From G942493375 sp942493375 (lineage in GTDB: Bacteria > Armatimonadota > UBA5829), in the NCBI GenBank assembly GCA_942493375.1, contig OW818698.1:1550001-1614000 (forward strand): a DNA stretch of 64,000 nt, read 5' to 3'. The position numbers and the translations under genes were made by a program. The notes beneath the pieces are model-generated. The model was not told the DNA's origin, searched no databases, and was given only the letters and a program-made list of their open reading frames with translations. This document shows, one piece after another, positions 60,731-64,000 of this stretch; within the stretch, counting starts at the first letter, position 1; every line of letters starts with the position of its first letter.

Positions 60731-62983
60731 ATGAAAAGATTCATGCCAATACTATTTGTATTGGGACTGATTGGGACTCTATTATGTCCTGCTCAGGCCA
60801 TTAACCTTGCTAAAAATGGCAAGACCAGTTACGTAATAGTAACACCTACAGATAAGATTCCTGTGGAAGTCACTGCGGCTAAGGAGCTTCAGGAGCATCT
60901 GAAGTTGATGACCGGCGCCAATTTTAAAATCGTTTCAGAAAAGGCAGTTGGGAAGAATCAGAATCTGATTCTAGTCGGACAGACGGCGCAGGCTAAGAAG
61001 CTTCTACCGGGAACCAACTGGAAAGCCCTTGGAAATGACGGAATCATACTCCGCACCATAGGCAGCAAGATTATTCTCACCGGTGGACGCAAGCGCGGTG
61101 GACTCTACGCTGTTTACACATTTCTTGAAGACAATCTAGGTGTCAGATGGTGGAGCCACAACGAAAGGACCGTTCCGAAAAAGACAAATCTGAACATCGG
61201 TAAGCTCAACACCTATTATGTCCCCAAGATCCTTTCACGAGAGGCCCATTTCTACGAGCCCAACAATTATGGTATCTACGCCGCCAGGACCAAGCAGACC
61301 GGTCACTTCCATCCGGTACCTGCGAAATATGGAGATCACTACACTATTCTGGGATGGTGCCATACGTTTTATGCGTTGATACCCCCGGAGAAATACTTCG
61401 CTCAACATCCTGAATGGTTCAGTATGATAAACGGACAGAGATCATCCAGCTGGGTACAGCTCTGTTTGAACAACGAAGAAATGCGCAAAGAGCTGGTAAA
61501 GAACGCTCTGGCGTGGATAAAGAAGAACCCTGAAGCTGGCATTATCTCCATTGCTCAGAACGACAGCGGCGGTGCATGTCAGTGTCCTGAATGCAGCGCT
61601 CTGCAGGAAAAAGAGGGTTCACCATCCGGCCCACTGATTCATTTCGTCAACAAAGTAGCTGATGACATCAATAAGGTGTATCCCAATTTCCTGATAGAGA
61701 CCCTGGCCTATCAATACACCCGCAAAGCTCCGAAGTTTGCTAAGCCAGGCAAGAATGTTCTGGTCAGACTCTGCAGCATTGAGTGCGATTATGGCCTTAA
61801 AATGACAGATCCACGCGATAAATCGTTCGCAGATGATCTGGATGCATGGAGTGCGATTTCCCACAACCTTTACATATGGACCTATATAGCATCCTTTGGA
61901 AACTATCAGTATCCAAACCCCTGCCTGCCTGTTTACGAAACCAACATCAGGATGTTCGAAAAGAACAAAGCTATCGGTGTCTTCATGCAGGGTGACTCTT
62001 ACAATGAAGCAACCTGTTTTGTAAGACTCAGATCATGGGTCTTAGCTAAACTGTTATGGAATCCATCTCTGGATGAAAAAACTCTAATCAAGGACTTTAT
62101 GGACGGCTACTACGGTCCTGCAAGCCCATACCTGACTGAATACCTTGGTCTGATAGAGAAGGCATATGCAGATAGAGCTGCAGGGAGTTGGTTTACTCCT
62201 GAATATATGTTCAAAGCTCAGGAATTGTTCAACAAGGCAGCAGAGGCTGTAAAGTCAGATCCTGCGATTTCAAATAGAGTAAGAAGAGAGAGACTTCCGC
62301 TGGATTACCTGTGGATAACCAACTACTCTGCTGCAGAGCAGTATGCTGAAGACAACAATATACAATTCATTGGACCAAAAGACCCCATCACTGCGGTAAA
62401 TGAATTCCAGAAAGCATCAAAAAAATACAATAACAAGTATTTCAGTGAAGGCGGACTTCTGGAACCCTATTTTGCAGGATGGAAAATCCCCAAACTCAAG
62501 ATAAATCCTGTAGGCACGCTGCCAACTGAACTTGGTGATTTGTCCAGTAAGAAGTATGTGGATATTCAGGAAAATCGATACCAGCTGCATGGTGAAGGCA
62601 ACATGGTCAAGGTAATAGAAGATCCTGAGGCATCCAATAAAGTAGCAGCAGTAATGACCGGAGCCGGAACCCAATGGGCTACCCAGGTGCCTATAACCAC
62701 AAAATTATCCGGCAAACAGCACATCTATGCATCAGTGAAAATAGATGCAACTCCGGGTGCTTCAGGTACGGCATTCCAGGTAGGCATGTATGACACCAAT
62801 GCAGCCAGAGGAGTCTTCTCCAATGACATCAGTCTGGAACAGATGGCTGGAGGCAAATACATCCTGCTTGATCTTGGAACATGGGACCTTAAAGCCGGAA
62901 TGTATATATGGTTCTCCCCGGTAAACAATCTCGACATTGTAAAGGGAATATACATTGACAGAGTATTGTTTGTAGCGGAGTAA
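60731..62983 (+). CDS. Secreted DUF4838 (alpha-glucuronidase-like) protein
   Basis: 750 residues, start preceded by GGAGG. The signal peptide is MPILFVLGLIGTLLCPAQA. A GH67-like N-terminal domain (VEVTAAKELQEHLKLMTGA, ILTGGRKRGGLYAVYTFLE) leads into DUF4838 with the Cys motif GGACQCPECSALQ, as in the 974-residue homologue at 2551. The C-terminal 130 residues form a beta-rich domain (KQHIYASVKIDATPGASG) that replaces the GH2-type sugar-binding domain of the larger protein. The enzymatic role is unproven. It ends at a strong terminator and is probably monocistronic. Confidence 0.87.
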   Translation: MKRFMPILFVLGLIGTLLCPAQAINLAKNGKTSYVIVTPTDKIPVEVTAAKELQEHLKLMTGANFKIVSEKAVGKNQNLILVGQTAQAKKLLPGTNWKALGNDGIILRTIGSKIILTGGRKRGGLYAVYTFLEDNLGVRWWSHNERTVPKKTNLNIGKLNTYYVPKILSREAHFYEPNNYGIYAARTKQTGHFHPVPAKYGDHYTILGWCHTFYALIPPEKYFAQHPEWFSMINGQRSSSWVQLCLNNEEMRKELVKNALAWIKKNPEAGIISIAQNDSGGACQCPECSALQEKEGSPSGPLIHFVNKVADDINKVYPNFLIETLAYQYTRKAPKFAKPGKNVLVRLCSIECDYGLKMTDPRDKSFADDLDAWSAISHNLYIWTYIASFGNYQYPNPCLPVYETNIRMFEKNKAIGVFMQGDSYNEATCFVRLRSWVLAKLLWNPSLDEKTLIKDFMDGYYGPASPYLTEYLGLIEKAYADRAAGSWFTPEYMFKAQELFNKAAEAVKSDPAISNRVRRERLPLDYLWITNYSAAEQYAEDNNIQFIGPKDPITAVNEFQKASKKYNNKYFSEGGLLEPYFAGWKIPKLKINPVGTLPTELGDLSSKKYVDIQENRYQLHGEGNMVKVIEDPEASNKVAAVMTGAGTQWATQVPITTKLSGKQHIYASVKIDATPGASGTAFQVGMYDTNAARGVFSNDISLEQMAGGKYILLDLGTWDLKAGMYIWFSPVNNLDIVKGIYIDRVLFVAE

Positions 62984-62991
62984 AAAGGCTG

Positions 62992-63020
62992 GCCCACCCT
63001 TTTAGTAAGGGTGGGCTTTA
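62992..63020 (+). terminator. Rho-independent terminator
   Basis: GCCCACCCT (62992-63000) and AGGGTGGGC (63008-63016) form a 9-bp stem followed by TTTA. It lies directly after the DUF4838 gene stop and is shared with the convergent PEP-CTERM gene. Confidence 0.85.
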
Positions 63021-63044
63021 CTTGGATGTTGGTATAGAAAAAAA

Positions 63045-63935
63045 CTACTTCCGCAGTCTTCTCAATCTACCCAGTCCAACCATCAGCGTCGGTATCGCCA
63101 GACCCAGAATGGTGGCGGGTTCAGGCACGGTACTGTAGTTATGAGCCGAACCAGTTGTCATTGTATAGTTGTTAAGAACTGTGTTATTTGCATCACGGAA
63201 AGTCAAACCCGTTATAGTGGCAGTGTTGTAGAAATCCACATAGGACTCGCCACCGACAATCACATTAAAGCTGCTGTTTCCACTCGTTAATCCCATGTAA
63301 ATATTGTTGTCCTGACCGTATTTGAATGCAACTGTTATTAAATAGTCGCCAGCGTAGACATCGGAACCGAGACTTTGGTGCGATGCAGTAGAATAATTGC
63401 CAAAAGTCAAACCCAGGCTACTGGAATGGTTTTCAATGTCGTCTGTGCGTGACCCGTCCAGATGAACATTGACTGAGAGTGTGCCCACGGTCCCCGCCGC
63501 CAATCCCGGAACATCCACCCTCCACAAATCCATAAACGATGCTTTCGCCGAAGCGTTTGCATTCCAATCATAGTGGGTGTAAGGAGTGTTCACTCCCGTG
63601 GTCTTATCGGAAACCCACGCATAAGAATAGACTCCCAAAGAGCCAAAGTCCGCTTTCGCCTTGGACATTGCTTTGCCTTCATAGTCAGCCATGTTCCCGG
63701 AGCCATCACTCCATCTGCCTTGCCAGTAACCATCTGTCGCATTCGAAAGAGCGCGATATGAGGGTTGGTCATATGTCTCCTCGTAATAAGAAGGCGCGTT
63801 GGCTAACCACTGCGAAGCTCCACCCGGCTTAAATATAAACCCGGCGCCTCCATTAATCTGAAGTCCAACCGATTGGGAATATGCAGAACTTGTCATTAAT
63901 ACAATCAAAAGTGTTATGCACGAAATAATTTTCAT
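63045..63935 (-). CDS. PEP-CTERM sorted surface protein
   Basis: 296 residues with a signal peptide (IISCITLLIVLMTSSAYSQS) and a C-terminal sorting tail VPEPATILGLAIPTLMVG followed by RLRRLRK. This is the PEP-CTERM signal recognised by exosortase, which cuts and anchors or releases proteins in exopolysaccharide-forming bacteria. The middle is a beta-rich domain (SLGLTFGNYSTASHQSLGSD) of no known activity. An exosortase gene is not in the window. The ribosome site is GGAG or AGGTG at long spacing (12-17 bp). Confidence 0.9.
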   Translation of the reverse strand: MKIISCITLLIVLMTSSAYSQSVGLQINGGAGFIFKPGGASQWLANAPSYYEETYDQPSYRALSNATDGYWQGRWSDGSGNMADYEGKAMSKAKADFGSLGVYSYAWVSDKTTGVNTPYTHYDWNANASAKASFMDLWRVDVPGLAAGTVGTLSVNVHLDGSRTDDIENHSSSLGLTFGNYSTASHQSLGSDVYAGDYLITVAFKYGQDNNIYMGLTSGNSSFNVIVGGESYVDFYNTATITGLTFRDANNTVLNNYTMTTGSAHNYSTVPEPATILGLAIPTLMVGLGRLRRLRK

Positions 63936-64000
63936 AATATAGCCACACCTCTCCTTTAATATTTACTTTATGGAATTTACCCCACAAATATATATTTGTC

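Overview
The window looks like a chromosomal segment of a heterotrophic, polysaccharide-degrading Gram-negative-type bacterium. Armatimonadota is my best guess, with PVC-group lineages (Lentisphaerae, Verrucomicrobia, Planctomycetes) as alternatives. The evidence is indirect: a PEP-CTERM sorting tail, two large DUF4838 (GH67-like) proteins, DUF4091/GH123-like and DUF6067-like hydrolases, many family-42-like glycosidases, strong GGAG-type ribosome sites and several TTG starts. No rRNA, tRNA or CRISPR array was recognised.

Layout. 142-5475 (+): two tandem TolB-like propellers and a secreted DUF4838 protein, probably one operon. 5790-6818 (+): orphan histidine kinase. 6908-13793 (-): secreted DUF4091 hydrolase, a pair of seven-bladed propellers (A then B) and a GH42-like enzyme. 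13794-14669: gene-free, with three copies of a 75-80 bp palindrome. 14670-19690 (+): PAS-GAF-PAS-SpoIIE phosphatase, a pseudopilin-like/DUF1963 fusion and a flavin-type oxidase. 19703-26168 (-): a second A-B propeller pair followed by SDR, VOC, transaldolase-like and ceramidase-like genes. 26266-31757: small unknown gene, secreted GH42-like enzyme whose reading frame contains a palindromic repeat, membrane protein, MarR regulator and CarD. 31901-36140: MmsA dehydrogenase, HEAT-like protein and GH39-like enzyme. 36239-49692 (-): giant CBM9/LamG/DUF6067 enzyme, an internally deleted insertion sequence, agarase-like hydrolase, GH110-like beta-helix, GH16, nucleoside hydrolase and canonical GH42 beta-galactosidase. 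49793-51207: full-length copy of the same insertion sequence. 51447-55859 (-): Cache-PAS-GGDEF-EAL protein. 56389-62983 (+): GH5-like enzyme, an unknown protein with an ankyrin partner, and a second DUF4838 protein. 63045-63935 (-): PEP-CTERM protein.

How it fits together (inference). Secreted, multidomain hydrolases would cut complex galactose-, uronate- or amino-sugar-containing glycans. Hydrolases without signal peptides (GH42, GH16, GH110-like, nucleoside hydrolase) may finish imported fragments, and the SDR/VOC/aldolase/MmsA enzymes would feed carbon into central metabolism. Sensor proteins (histidine kinase, SpoIIE phosphatase, cyclic-di-GMP enzyme, MarR) are scattered between them.

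The two most distinctive points are a two-gene cassette of predicted seven-bladed, non-secreted propellers present twice beside carbohydrate genes, and a dense set of intergenic palindromic repeat families, one of which lies in frame inside a glycosidase gene. The insertion sequence is also unusually readable: both copies have 9-bp target duplications, one carries a 513-bp internal deletion, and both keep a +1 offset between the two halves of the transposase.
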